Shown here piece by piece: positions 47,224 to 56,408 of a stretch of DNA of 64,000 nt. The number at the start of each line of letters is the position of its first letter. Position 1 is the stretch's first letter. The stretch comes from Chlamydia avium 10DC88 (GTDB taxonomy: Bacteria; Chlamydiota; Chlamydiia; Chlamydiales; Chlamydiaceae): assembly GCF_000583875.1 (NCBI RefSeq), contig NZ_CP006571.1, positions 537,416 to 601,415 on the forward strand. Reading direction: 5' to 3'. Under the pieces are notes generated by a model. The model saw only the letters and a program-made list of their open reading frames with translations, did not search any database and was not told the origin of the DNA. The translations under genes and the position numbers were made by a program.

Positions 47224-48297
47224 ATGCCCATTTTATGGAAAGTGTTAATTTTCCGTTATTTAAAAACAGTGGTCTTTTGTACATTAAGCTTAATCTGTAT
47301 TTCTATTATTAGCTCTCTTCAAGAAATTGTTAGTTACATAGCAAAAGATGTTTCTTATTCTACAGTCTTAAGGTTAACTGCCTACCAAATCCCCTACTTA
47401 TTGCCTTTTATTCTTCCCGTCTCCTGCTTTATTTCTTCCTTTTCCTTGTTTCGTCGACTATCTGATAACAATCAAATCACTTTTCTCAAAGCTTCAGGTG
47501 CCTCTCAGGGAATCATCTCTTTCCCCATCTTGATGATTTCCTGCGCTATTTGCTGTATCAATTTCTATACGTGTTCTGAACTTGCCTCCATCTGTCGATT
47601 TCAATCATGCAAAGAAATTGCACATATGGCAATGACTTCTCCAACTCTTTTGTTACAAACTCTACAGAAGAAAGAAAATAATCGTATTTTCATTGCCGTA
47701 GATCATTGTGCAAAAAGTAAATTTGATAATGTCATTATCGCTTTAAAGAGAGATGAAGAAATTGCTAACATAGGAATCATTAAAACAATTATTCCCAATG
47801 TAGCTAATGACAGTGTAGAAGCTAAAGAAATCGTCATGATTTCTAAACTTCCTGCGAACTTAGTAACCCAAAACTCTACAGATACTAATGAATATTATAT
47901 TGAAACTCTTGACGAAATGCTTATTCCCAAGATTACCTCTACATTATTCGCTGGGAAATCTTATATGAAAACACGGACGGATTACTTGCCATGGAAACAA
48001 CTAGTAAAACAATCCTTTAATCGTGCTCATTTACCAGAGACTCTAAGAAGAATTGGCATAGGACTATTATGTATTACCCTAACATATTCTGGTATGGTTT
48101 TAGGTACTTATAAACCTCGATTTCGGAAATCTATAACCTTATACTGTATATTTCCTATATTAGATCTGGTCTTATTAATTGTAGGGAAAAACACAAATGC
48201 TCTCCTTGCTGCATTTATGCTATTTATTATGCCTCAACTAGTTTCATGGATTGTTTTCGCTGTTCGTGCATATCGAGAAAACCGAGGTTACGCATAA
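47224..48297 (+). CDS. lptF: Lipopolysaccharide export permease, LptF/LptG family (first copy)
   Basis: 357 residues from the ATG at 47224, which has AGGT upstream; the frame extends to a TTG at 47131 but without support. Hydrophobic segments near the N-terminus (three, residues ~10-110) and the C-terminus (three, ~265-350) surround a soluble beta-rich periplasmic part, the YjgP/YjgQ layout. LptF and LptG form the inner-membrane permease that pulls LOS from the membrane with LptB. KxxGAS-like TFLKASGASQG matches the coupling-helix motif. Which copy is F and which is G is a convention here. Confidence 0.83.
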   Translation: MPILWKVLIFRYLKTVVFCTLSLICISIISSLQEIVSYIAKDVSYSTVLRLTAYQIPYLLPFILPVSCFISSFSLFRRLSDNNQITFLKASGASQGIISFPILMISCAICCINFYTCSELASICRFQSCKEIAHMAMTSPTLLLQTLQKKENNRIFIAVDHCAKSKFDNVIIALKRDEEIANIGIIKTIIPNVANDSVEAKEIVMISKLPANLVTQNSTDTNEYYIETLDEMLIPKITSTLFAGKSYMKTRTDYLPWKQLVKQSFNRAHLPETLRRIGIGLLCITLTYSGMVLGTYKPRFRKSITLYCIFPILDLVLLIVGKNTNALLAAFMLFIMPQLVSWIVFAVRAYRENRGYA

Positions 48298-48301
48298 ACT
48301 T

Positions 48302-49405
48302 ATGTATATCTGGAAACGCTATTTATTAACAAAATTCTGGTTTTCTTTAGGATCACTCATTGTATTATCGTTTATTTTTTATGCCTCTATTCACCATGCC
48401 TTACACACTATAAAAGGCAATGCCTCCACTCTTACCTCAGGAGCTTCATTAAAACTTTCTATTTTGTACTATCTCGCTCAAATTTCTCTAAAAGCGGAAT
48501 TTTTAATTCCGCAACTTGTTGCTGTTGCAACAACAATGACCTTATTTTCCATGCAAAACAAACGAGAAGTACTTTTACTGCAAGCATCTGGATTATCATT
48601 AAAATCTCTAACGGCACCTTTAATCCGCTCCAGCTTGTTTATCACTTTGATTCTCTATGGAAATTTTCAGTGGCTTCATCCTATATGTGAAAAAATATCA
48701 ACAACCAAAGAACATATAGATCGAGGAACTCTAGATAAGGCTCAGGATAAAATTCCTGCTCTTTACCTTAAAGATCAAACAATCCTCTTATACTCTTCTA
48801 TTGACCATAAAACTCTTACACTTAATAAGGTCTTTTGGATTAAAAATCCTCAGACCATCTACACCATGGAAAAGCTTGCTTTTACAACTCCCTCTTTACC
48901 TATTGGTCTAGACGTAATTCGCTTTTCAGGGACAGAATCTGGGGGTATGGAACTTAGTGAATTTTCAGATATGAAAGAATTCCCGGAAATTGAATTCGGA
49001 TTTTACGATAATCCTTTTTCTAAGATCTTCACGGCTGGGAGAAAAAATCGTCTTTCGGAATCTTTTCGGGCTATTCCTTGGAACGCTACCGGACTCGGTT
49101 TATCTACAAATATTCCTCAGCGTATTTTATCTTTATTATCTATATTTTATTATATGTTGATCTCCCCTTTAGCATGCATTTCAGCGATGATTCTTTCTGC
49201 GTATCTTTGTTTAAGGTTTAGTCGTATACCTAAAGTAACTCTTGCATACATTGTTCCATTAGGTGCCATCAATACTTTCTTTGTATTTTTGAAAGCAGGT
49301 ATTGTTCTTTCTAATAGTAGTGTGTTACCTACGTTACCAATTATGTTATTTCCTCTGATCATTCTTACTATGTTCACTAGTCTTGCTTATGCGAAACTTC
49401 AGTGA
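48302..49405 (+). CDS. lptG: Lipopolysaccharide export permease, LptF/LptG family (second copy)
   Basis: 367 residues from the ATG at 48302, four bases after the previous stop; the longer frame from 48251 overlaps lptF and begins with an unlikely tail. Six hydrophobic segments in two groups of three flank a periplasmic domain, and REVLLLQASGLSLKSL matches the conserved coupling-helix stretch of the family. Works with the preceding gene as a heterodimer in LOS transport. The 3' end overlaps the convergent large unknown gene by 29 bases. Confidence 0.82.
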   Translation: MYIWKRYLLTKFWFSLGSLIVLSFIFYASIHHALHTIKGNASTLTSGASLKLSILYYLAQISLKAEFLIPQLVAVATTMTLFSMQNKREVLLLQASGLSLKSLTAPLIRSSLFITLILYGNFQWLHPICEKISTTKEHIDRGTLDKAQDKIPALYLKDQTILLYSSIDHKTLTLNKVFWIKNPQTIYTMEKLAFTTPSLPIGLDVIRFSGTESGGMELSEFSDMKEFPEIEFGFYDNPFSKIFTAGRKNRLSESFRAIPWNATGLGLSTNIPQRILSLLSIFYYMLISPLACISAMILSAYLCLRFSRIPKVTLAYIVPLGAINTFFVFLKAGIVLSNSSVLPTLPIMLFPLIILTMFTSLAYAKLQ

Positions 49406-51410
49406 TTTCACTTAAGTAATCCGAAAAATCCCATTTTTCTAGATCATAATCAAAGAATTTTTTAATTCTGCCTAAGTTTTGTCTATTCTTTCTCAGGCAA
49501 TTCACAAATTTACTCAATAGTTCAATGTGGTGTACAAAAACTAGTCGATCTCTAGCTACTAAAGTTGGGGTAAGAATTTTAACTAGAAGTAATTTTAATT
49601 TATGTTCATCCCAGAAATTCTCATTAGAGAAGAAAGAAAATCCTGCAATAAATACAGAAGCATAATCCAATCCATCCTTAGACATAACTATAAGATTATT
49701 AGGACTAAAAAATTCTATAAGTTTAAAAACTATAAGATAGGATACCACGTGAAGTAATAGAAGCTTATCTTTTCTGAATAGGATTTTTTTCTTAGAAAAT
49801 AAAGTGTCTCTTAATACATCTAAACTATCATCAAGAAACTGACGTATATTCTCCTGAACTGTTTTAGAAATGGAGAATAGAGATAAAGAATCTGAACTAT
49901 TGAATTCTTCTTTCAATGTGGAGAAGAAATCAACAAAGGTTTCTTGTTCCCCATGAGTATCTTCTAAACTTTTTAATAGTTCTTCTGGTTCAGGAAATGA
50001 AAATATATAGGCTCTAGAAATCCTCTCTACACTTTCTTCTATAACACGACTTCGTGCACGGTCTTTTCTAGACATGCGATTCTGGATATTTAATACTAAC
50101 GTAGTCTCTTGAAGAGACTCTTTAGCAGCAAGAAAGCTTAAAAACTCTTCATTACAAGTTGCATAGAGTATAGATCCCTGTGTTATTGGACTAGGAGAAC
50201 GAATAACACGTATAGATTTATCTCCTAATTTTAATGTTCCTTCCCATCCAGGCAGCATACCTAAAATAATAGGATCAAAAACTGTAGAACGTGGTTCCAA
50301 TAACCTATCGATAGCTTTAAATAAAGGGCCGTTAGGATACTTAGATAAAAAACGATACAGATCGTCATACATTTCTTTAATATACTGACCTGATAATAAC
50401 GATTTTTTATTTTCTTCTTGAGGTTGTACTTGTATATGGAAATAAAGATAACGAGCAGCCTCTGTAAACATCAGCCTACTTTCAAACAGCCCGCTACTTA
50501 ATGCGGAAACTAATTGATGTGACTGTTTTTCTATCAATTCTTCTTGAGTTGTATTGCTTAAAGCCTTCCATGCTTGTCTGAGAAAATATAAAAAATCATG
50601 AAAATAGCTGATATTATCCTTAGAAGGGTTATTTATTATTATATTCTCTTTATATCTGGAGAAAAATAAAGCCATAACTGCATTATGAGTTTTTTCTATT
50701 ACTTCTATTTCTAAATTACTCAATGCAGTTTTATAAAAAATTCTAATGGGCATGTCATTGGTAAATACCAATGAAGAAACTATATGATGTATTTCCTCAC
50801 TATGCCAGAGGGCTGTTTTTGTTAACGGATCGCCCTCATGCGCTGTTTCATGTAACTTCCCTTGCTTACAAATAATTTGGGTTAGTGTGTCTGTATAAAA
50901 ACGTTTATTTTCCTCATCAGATATGTAAAATAATTCATAAGAACGATCTCTCTTTACCTCTACTAGATTATTTAGAAACCTTTCTTCATTTGTATCTACT
51001 TCTGACTCTGCAATCTCTCCATGATTATCTTCATCAACAAGTTTATGACTAAGATTAACCTGAATCTTATTGTATACCTTATTCAATTCAGAATAATCGT
51101 GAACCAAACTCTGATAAAGATTACGTTCTCTACTTTCTAGAAATGAAAATACATTCTGAACATTGGAAATAAGAAAATTAGATTCCTGTAAGGCTTTATT
51201 AGCCTCACTTTTAGGTAGAGTACCTGCTCTCTTGAGATAACTCTCTATATTTTTAAGGGCTTGTTTCATTTCATAAACATGACTGTTTTCTCTTGAAATA
51301 TCATTGTTCTGAGGACTAGAAACATAGGTAGGTAAGGAACCGTAAGAAATCTTTTTTAACTTTTCTAAATGCTGTAATGCTGTTTCAAAATTATAATTAG
51401 ATTTTCTCAT
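49377..51410 (-). CDS. Large chlamydial protein of unknown function (CT837-like)
   Basis: 677 residues, no signal peptide, no clear membrane span and no motif I know. Predicted mainly helical, with charged stretches and an N-terminal coiled-coil-like region (MKQALKNIESYLKRAGTL). A central part is richer in beta pattern (SITQGSILYATCNEEFL). It stands alone on the minus strand with an AT-rich 211-base upstream region. By position it corresponds to CT837, annotated as hypothetical. Possibly Chlamydia-specific. Confidence 0.7.
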   Translation of the reverse strand: MRKSNYNFETALQHLEKLKKISYGSLPTYVSSPQNNDISRENSHVYEMKQALKNIESYLKRAGTLPKSEANKALQESNFLISNVQNVFSFLESRERNLYQSLVHDYSELNKVYNKIQVNLSHKLVDEDNHGEIAESEVDTNEERFLNNLVEVKRDRSYELFYISDEENKRFYTDTLTQIICKQGKLHETAHEGDPLTKTALWHSEEIHHIVSSLVFTNDMPIRIFYKTALSNLEIEVIEKTHNAVMALFFSRYKENIIINNPSKDNISYFHDFLYFLRQAWKALSNTTQEELIEKQSHQLVSALSSGLFESRLMFTEAARYLYFHIQVQPQEENKKSLLSGQYIKEMYDDLYRFLSKYPNGPLFKAIDRLLEPRSTVFDPIILGMLPGWEGTLKLGDKSIRVIRSPSPITQGSILYATCNEEFLSFLAAKESLQETTLVLNIQNRMSRKDRARSRVIEESVERISRAYIFSFPEPEELLKSLEDTHGEQETFVDFFSTLKEEFNSSDSLSLFSISKTVQENIRQFLDDSLDVLRDTLFSKKKILFRKDKLLLLHVVSYLIVFKLIEFFSPNNLIVMSKDGLDYASVFIAGFSFFSNENFWDEHKLKLLLVKILTPTLVARDRLVFVHHIELLSKFVNCLRKNRQNLGRIKKFFDYDLEKWDFSDYLSEITEVSHKQD

Positions 51411-51457
51411 GATTACCCGAAAAGAAGCAAAAAACTAAATTAATTATTATTCGATCG

Positions 51458-51481
51458 TTTTTATAATTTATTATAAAAACA
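51458..51481. repeat. Perfect inverted repeat upstream of the CT837-like gene
   Basis: GTTTTTATAA (51458-51467) and TTATAAAAAC (51472-51481) form 10-bp arms around a 4-base loop, 47 bases upstream of the start at 51410. It could be an operator or a weak hairpin; its AT content means chance is a real alternative. Confidence 0.4.
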
Positions 51482-51621
51482 AATTTACTATCAATTAATT
51501 TTTAAAACAAAAAATGATTATAAGTTTAAATTAAACAATTTAGAAAAGATAAAAATAATAAATATTTAGAAAGGAGAAAAACTCCTCAAAGGAAAATCTA
51601 AAATACTGATTTACAAAGGAA

Positions 51622-51706
51622 CGGAAGAAGAGGGATTCGAACCCCCGGACCCTTTCAGGTCTCCTGTTTTCAAGACAGGTGCATTAAACCGCTCTGCCAT
51701 TCTTCC
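51622..51706 (-). tRNA. tRNA-Ser (anticodon UGA)
   Basis: On the minus strand, GGAAGAA pairs with TTCTTCC, discriminator G. The anticodon stem CCTGT/ACAGG encloses CTTGAAA, giving UGA for UCA and related serine codons. A long variable arm (GACCTGAAAGGGTC) and T loop GTTCGAATC are present. Its first base follows the pheS stop codon with no gap. Confidence 0.96.
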
Positions 51707-52732
51707 CTAAGAAAATTGTTGTAAAAATCTGAGATCGTTTTCACAAAAAAGACGAATATCAGAAATGCCATGTTTTAACATAGCTAATCTTTCAATTCCC
51801 ATTCCAACAGCGTAGCCAGAATATTTTTCTGGATCTATTCCACTATTGCGTAGGACTTGAGGATGTATCATACCAGCTCCGGCTACTTCTAACCAACCAC
51901 TATGTTTACATAGGGAGCATCCCCTTCCGTGACACTCACAAGAAATATCTACTTCTATGCCTGGCTCAACGAAAGGAAAATAACTATGTCGTAAACGCAA
52001 TTCGACTTTCCTTTCAAAAAAAATAGGATAAAACTCTGTAAGCATTGCTGTCAGGTCAGAAAGAGTTACGTGATTATCAAGATAAAATGCTTCTACCTGG
52101 TGAAAAATGACATGAGATCGTGCTGAAATATCTTCATTACGAAAACACAAACCGGGAGCCACAATTTTTATGGGTGGAGCTTTCTTCTTGAGTTCACGAA
52201 CTTGCACATTAGAGGTATGAGTACGTAATAGCGTTGTAGGATCTAGATAAAATGTGTCATGCATTTGCCTAGCGGGGTGATCTTCATCAAAATTGAGTAG
52301 GGAAAAATTATTTTTCTCACTTTCAATATGCGGTGCTTCTCGAACAGAAAACCCTAGGTGTACGTAGATATCAACAATATCATCCAAAACTTTTTTAACA
52401 ATGTGTCTACCTCCTGAGCAAAAAGGCTCTCCTGGTAGAGTTACATCTATTTTATCTTTTAGGAATTCTTTATGTTCTTCAGCAAGAAGAATGCGATGAC
52501 TTTTATCTTGAATTAACTCTTCAATATAAGCTTTACAATCATTGATAGAGGCTCCTAATTGAGCTTTCCCCTCAATAGGACACTCTCTTAATTTTTCAGC
52601 GAATCCTCGAAAAATCCCTTTTTTTCCTAGGTAACGTACCTTTAGGTCAAAAAGATCTTTCGAAGAATGTACTTGATCTAATTCAGTACAAAACTGCTGC
52701 TTAGTAGCTGCAAGCTCCTCTTGAATCGTCAT
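51707..52732 (-). CDS. pheS: Phenylalanine-tRNA ligase alpha subunit
   Basis: 341 residues, full length, class II synthetase. Motif 2 region FRNEDISARSHVIFHQVEAF and motif 3 GMGIERLAMLKHG are visible, plus the coiled-coil N-terminal arm that binds tRNA. ThE unusual CECHGRGCSLCKHSGW stretch before motif 3 is a cysteine cluster seen in PheS. It follows rplT on the same strand (12-base gap), and the tRNA-Ser gene begins immediately after its TAG. Confidence 0.97.
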   Translation of the reverse strand: MTIQEELAATKQQFCTELDQVHSSKDLFDLKVRYLGKKGIFRGFAEKLRECPIEGKAQLGASINDCKAYIEELIQDKSHRILLAEEHKEFLKDKIDVTLPGEPFCSGGRHIVKKVLDDIVDIYVHLGFSVREAPHIESEKNNFSLLNFDEDHPARQMHDTFYLDPTTLLRTHTSNVQVRELKKKAPPIKIVAPGLCFRNEDISARSHVIFHQVEAFYLDNHVTLSDLTAMLTEFYPIFFERKVELRLRHSYFPFVEPGIEVDISCECHGRGCSLCKHSGWLEVAGAGMIHPQVLRNSGIDPEKYSGYAVGMGIERLAMLKHGISDIRLFCENDLRFLQQFS

Positions 52733-52744
52733 GAGATTTCTTTC

Positions 52745-53110
52745 CTATACAGCCATTTCCAAAGCCTTTTTCGCTTGATTAGCTACTTCTGCAAATCCTT
52801 GAGGATTATGAATAGCCATTTCTGAGAGCATTTTTCTGTTTAAACTAACTCTAGCATATTTTAAGCCACAAATTAAACGGCTATAGGATAAACCATGAAT
52901 TCTTGCGGCCACATTGAGACGCATGATCCAAAGACTACGAAAATCACCTTTCCGATCCTTTCTATGCATATAATTAAAAGCCATGGCTCTCATTACAGAA
53001 GACCTACTCTGGCGAAAATGACCTTTTCTATCTCCCCAAAAACCTTTAGCCTGTTTTAATATACGCTTACGACGACGTCTGGAGGCTACCGAACCTGTTG
53101 CTCTTACCAT
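52745..53110 (-). CDS. rplT: 50S ribosomal protein L20
   Basis: 121 residues with the L20 signature: VASRRRRKRILKQAKGFWGDRKGHFRQ at the basic N-terminus and RSLWIMRLNVAARIHGLSYSRLI. Third gene of the infC-rpmI-rplT set. In other bacteria L20 represses this operon by binding its leader; I see no clear evidence for that here. Confidence 0.98.
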   Translation of the reverse strand: MVRATGSVASRRRRKRILKQAKGFWGDRKGHFRQSRSSVMRAMAFNYMHRKDRKGDFRSLWIMRLNVAARIHGLSYSRLICGLKYARVSLNRKMLSEMAIHNPQGFAEVANQAKKALEMAV

Positions 53111-53128
53111 AATAAATAATCCTTTACA

Positions 53129-53323
53129 TTAAACAAGCATCATTCGCTTATACGTACCTAACTGCCCTTTATCTACTAGAGGCTGTTTAGATAGGTTGCG
53201 TTTTTCTTGCGAAGATTTTTTTGAAAGTTTGTGCCTTTTCCCTGGGCGACATCTCTTTAACTGACCTGAACCGGTTAGCTTAAAACGCGCCGCAACGGAT
53301 CTATTGCTTTTCATCTTGGGCAT
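53129..53323 (-). CDS. rpmI: 50S ribosomal protein L35
   Basis: 64 residues: [19 protein letters not shown] and the KRHKLSKKS basic stretch are diagnostic. Its start overlaps the end of infC by 23 bases. Confidence 0.97.
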   Translation of the reverse strand: MPKMKSNRSVAARFKLTGSGQLKRCRPGKRHKLSKKSSQEKRNLSKQPLVDKGQLGTYKRMMLV

Positions 53324-53861
53324 GCAATTTTTCCTGCTTTTTTTTAGTTTTTACAGCTCCTGGAGCTACGATACAAATTAGAGAACGACCATTTAATTTA
53401 GGCTCTGACTCTACAAATCCCACATCTTCCAGTCCTTGGCTCATCTTCTGTACAACTTTGTGCCCATGTTCGGGATAAGCAAGTTCACGGCCTCGAAACA
53501 TACAAGTAATCTTGACTTTGTTCCCTTTTTCAATAAAAGCTCGTGCTTGTCTTAACTTAGTAGAAAAGTCGTTATCATCAATATTAGGTTTTAATTTGAC
53601 TTCTTTGATTCTTACTTGGTGTTGAGCCTTCTTACTGTCTTTTTCTTTTTTGGTTAAATCATAGCGATACTTGCCATAATCCATAATCTTACATACGGGG
53701 GGCTCACTATTAGAAGCGACCTCTACAAGGTCCAAATCTGCCTCCCGGGCTAAATCCAAAGCCTCTTTAATACCTAATATGCCTAACTGCTCGCCACTCG
53801 AACCTATGAGACGAACCTTAGGTGCTCGTATTTGTCTGTTAATTTTTAAATTTAACGCCAC
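53301..53861 (-). CDS. infC: Translation initiation factor IF-3
   Basis: 186 residues starting with GTG at 53861, N-terminal part [26 protein letters not shown] and the C-terminal domain [21 protein letters not shown]-3 checks the initiator tRNA and keeps subunits apart. A non-ATG start is typical for infC, though GTG is not the classic ATT. It heads the infC-rpmI-rplT-pheS run. Confidence 0.97.
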   Translation of the reverse strand: MALNLKINRQIRAPKVRLIGSSGEQLGILGIKEALDLAREADLDLVEVASNSEPPVCKIMDYGKYRYDLTKKEKDSKKAQHQVRIKEVKLKPNIDDNDFSTKLRQARAFIEKGNKVKITCMFRGRELAYPEHGHKVVQKMSQGLEDVGFVESEPKLNGRSLICIVAPGAVKTKKKQEKLHAQDEKQ

Positions 53862-54194
53862 ACTCTATCCCGATTACTCGTTAACATGACCTTACAATGA
53901 TCAGAGGCCGGTATTCATGCTTAGCAAACCTATGGGAGTAACCCCAAATATCGCCTAGACAAGCAAGCATAAGATCTTATGGAATCCTCAAAAGAAAAGC
54001 AATTGAAATCCTATTATTTATCTAAGATTTGTTACTGATCTTTGTCCCCGGAATTGATGTTTATCCACAAGTAAATTTTTTATATCCAAGTTAGCATCAT
54101 TGGTGTTCAACATATCCTAATCATAATTTTTTATTGCGATTAAAACTTTCTTAAATATAGAATTGGTCTCTTTGATGTCTCGCATCTCTAGGCT

Positions 54195-54211
54195 ATGTTA
54201 AATTTTAACAT
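54195..54211. repeat. 17-base palindrome near the NusB-like promoter
   Basis: ATGTTAAATTTTAACAT has 8-bp arms around one base. It ends just upstream of the predicted -35 position of the promoter at 54212-54241, a common site for an operator. Its AT-rich content leaves chance open. Confidence 0.4.
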
Positions 54212-54241
54212 TTAGCAAGTTGAGAGGTACTTTAATATAAT
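54212..54241 (+). promoter_or_regulatory. Putative promoter of the NusB-like gene
   Basis: TATAAT at 54236-54241 is a perfect -10 match; the -35 position (TTAGCA at 54212-54217, spacer 18) is weak. The start would be about 25 bases before the ATG at 54272. Confidence 0.4.
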
Positions 54242-54271
54242 CAGGAAACCATTTACTTGTTTGGTGTTGTC

Positions 54272-54769
54272 ATGTCTACGTTGACCTCTGATTTTCCAGG
54301 GGCTTACGTCAAGCTACCTCGCTCTCTTCCTAGGAGGAAAATGCGTGAAGTTGTGTTGCAGATATTATATGCTTTGAGTATGGATCCTTCGTCAGAGGCG
54401 AGTTTAGTCCCTCTTGTAATGTCTGAAACTGCTGTGGCGCAAAGACACGTTCTCCTCGCTTTAAACACTTCTAAAGAAATTCTTGCTAAATCCTTAGAAT
54501 TAGACGTGTTAATCTCTCAAACTATTAAAACAATTTCATTTAGTAAGCTAACTTTAATGGAAAAAAATGTATTACGTCTAACTCTGTTCGAATATTTTTA
54601 TAATGATAAACCAATAAGTACTGCTATTTTAATTGCTGAGGCTACAAGACTCATCAAAAAATTTAGCTACGTAGAAGCTTGCGCTCTTATTTATGCGGTG
54701 TTAAACGACATTTTCCGTTTATCCTTACCTACCATAGAAAATTCAGAAACTAGACTAATATGTGGTTAG
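54272..54769 (+). CDS. nusB: NusB-family transcription antitermination protein (CT832-like)
   Basis: 165 residues from the ATG at 54272; a TTG at 54257 would add five. NusB features: RRKMREVVLQILYALSM, LTLMEKNVLRLTLFEYFYNDKPISTAILIAEATRLIKKFSYVEACALIYAVLNDIFR, which matches the NusB C-terminal helices. It may bind boxA RNA with S10 in rRNA transcription. Divergent from E. coli NusB, so the assignment is by family pattern. Confidence 0.8.
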   Translation: MSTLTSDFPGAYVKLPRSLPRRKMREVVLQILYALSMDPSSEASLVPLVMSETAVAQRHVLLALNTSKEILAKSLELDVLISQTIKTISFSKLTLMEKNVLRLTLFEYFYNDKPISTAILIAEATRLIKKFSYVEACALIYAVLNDIFRLSLPTIENSETRLICG

Positions 54770-54799
54770 CCTAGGATATCAGTATATCTTAAATACTTC

Positions 54800-55705
54800 A
54801 TGGGAATCTTCGACGTGAAAGAATCTACTACTATACAATTCCCCTTCTCTGTTCGTCGCGGTGTTTGGTTAAGCAAGTATTCTACATTCCGTATTGGAGG
54901 ACCTGCTAATTACTTTAAAGAAATTCAATCTGTTAGTGAGGCTCAAGAAGTTATTCGTTTTCTTTATAGCCATAATTATCCTGTCGTCATTATAGGGAAG
55001 GGGTCAAACTGTTTATTTGATGATGAAGGTTTTGATGGTTTCATCTTATTTAATAATATCCAGGGAAAAGAGTTTCTTTCTGAAACTACTGTTAAAGCAT
55101 ATTCGGGTATGTCTTTTTCCTATCTAGGGAAAACGCTTTCTTCCTGTAGATACTCTGGTCTAGAATTTGCCTTAGGTATCCCTGGATCTGTTGGTGGTGC
55201 AGTATTTATGAATGCTGGGATTGGAGAACAAGATGTTGCCTCAGTTATTGAAAGTGTTGAGGCTATCGATTCTCAAGGTAATATTATTTCCTATACAGCT
55301 GAGCAATTAGATTTTGGTTATCGTACTTCACGATTTCATCATTCCAAAGAATTTATTTTATCTGCGACCTTTAGGATCTTTCGGAATTCTTCAGCCTTAC
55401 AAACATCAAAACAATTATTACAACACCGTCTACTATCTCAACCATACCAATTGCCTTCCGCAGGCTGTATTTTCCGGAATCCAAAAGGAAATTCTGCAGG
55501 GAAATTAATTGATGAAGCAGGTTTTAAAGGCTTTTCTTTCGGGGATGCACAAATATCACCGAAACACGCTAATTTTATTGTGAATACAGGAAGAGCAACT
55601 GCTCATGAAGTAAAACAACTTATTCAGATAGTAAAAGATAAACTGCAATCCCAAGGCATCAATTTAGAAGAAGAAATTCGTATTATTCCCTATCGCCTTC
55701 CTTGA
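54800..55705 (+). CDS. murB: UDP-N-acetylenolpyruvoylglucosamine reductase
   Basis: 301 residues, type II MurB: the FAD-binding RIGGPANYF and [12 protein letters not shown] at the N-terminus, [20 protein letters not shown] and the catalytic [21 protein letters not shown]. Makes UDP-MurNAc for peptidoglycan, which chlamydiae build as a division ring. Ends overlapping the convergent methyltransferase by 16 bases. Confidence 0.96.
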   Translation: MGIFDVKESTTIQFPFSVRRGVWLSKYSTFRIGGPANYFKEIQSVSEAQEVIRFLYSHNYPVVIIGKGSNCLFDDEGFDGFILFNNIQGKEFLSETTVKAYSGMSFSYLGKTLSSCRYSGLEFALGIPGSVGGAVFMNAGIGEQDVASVIESVEAIDSQGNIISYTAEQLDFGYRTSRFHHSKEFILSATFRIFRNSSALQTSKQLLQHRLLSQPYQLPSAGCIFRNPKGNSAGKLIDEAGFKGFSFGDAQISPKHANFIVNTGRATAHEVKQLIQIVKDKLQSQGINLEEEIRIIPYRLP

Positions 55706-56283
55706 AGGGAACGGAATACTAATAATCTAGGGGCTTTCTTTCTATTTATAACATAAAAAGTTTCTACCTCCCACTGTTGTGGATCGAGTTCCCTCCCTAA
55801 TTTTTCTAATGCTAACATTTCCTTTTCTCCTTCTTCATGACCTGGATAACATACTACGGTAATTACCCCCTGATTTGTGACCAAAGTCAAGGCTTTCTGA
55901 ATACTTGCTATCGTAGTTTTTTCTAAAGTAGTGATACATTTATCACCCCGAGGAAGGTAACCTAAATTATAATGAAATAACTTCGCTCCTACTTCGTTAA
56001 TGTGCTCATGTGATTGTTTTTTAAATGTTATGATTTTATGTTCTTCTTCTGATAACGATGTTAAACACAAGTGTTTAGCTCTATCTAAGGCTTCCTGTTG
56101 CACATCATAAGCAACAATTTTTCCTTTTCCTTTCAGTAAACGTGCTAGAACTACGCAATCTTTACCGTTACCGCAAGTGGCATCGACAACGCAATCTCCA
56201 GCAATAAGAACTTCTTGAAAAATTACATGAGAGAGGTGAACAACATTTCCCTGATATTTGCCTATTTCTCTAAACATATACAA
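55690..56283 (-). CDS. MnmM/YtqB-like SAM-dependent methyltransferase (CT830-like)
   Basis: 197 residues. SAM motif I is [16 protein letters not shown] (about 33-48), and [13 protein letters not shown] near 105 is a hallmark of the YtqB family (PF06962, formerly rRNA methylase). In Bacillus this family member is MnmM, which methylates the 5-aminomethyl group of wobble uridine in tRNA. The role here is inferred from family similarity. A tRNA gene lies 51 bases upstream of its start on the other strand. Confidence 0.78.
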   Translation of the reverse strand: MYMFREIGKYQGNVVHLSHVIFQEVLIAGDCVVDATCGNGKDCVVLARLLKGKGKIVAYDVQQEALDRAKHLCLTSLSEEEHKIITFKKQSHEHINEVGAKLFHYNLGYLPRGDKCITTLEKTTIASIQKALTLVTNQGVITVVCYPGHEEGEKEMLALEKLGRELDPQQWEVETFYVINRKKAPRLLVFRSLQGRR

Positions 56284-56334
56284 TGCCTATTGCAAAGATA
56301 CTCTGTTCTCAATAACATGTTAGTCTTATGAATT

Positions 56335-56408
56335 GGGGTATTAGCTCAGTTGGTTAGAGCGTCACGTTGACATCGTGAAGGTCAGCTGTTCAAGTCAGCT
56401 ATATCCCA
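56335..56408 (+). tRNA. tRNA-Val (anticodon GAC)
   Basis: 74 bases: acceptor GGGGTAT/ATATCCC with one G-T pair, discriminator A. The anticodon stem TCACG/CGTGA encloses TTGACAT, giving GAC for GUC/GUU. D-arm AGCTCAGTTGGTTAGAGC and T-arm AGCTG-TTCAAGT-CAGCT are standard. Its 3' 14 bases overlap the end of trmB on the opposite strand. Confidence 0.97.

Larger units (their letters stand above)
53862..54271. other. Divergent intergenic region between infC and the NusB-like gene
   Basis: 410 bases with no convincing gene. It contains a perfect 17-base palindrome at 54195-54211 and a TATAAT at 54236-54241. I see no tRNA or recognisable riboswitch. Must hold the infC promoter on the minus strand, which I could not place. 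Confidence 0.6.

Noticed and set aside
53862-54271. Possible L20 or other riboswitch leader upstream of infC
   Set aside because: I could not find conserved pseudoknot arms or a terminator on the minus strand, so no claim is made.
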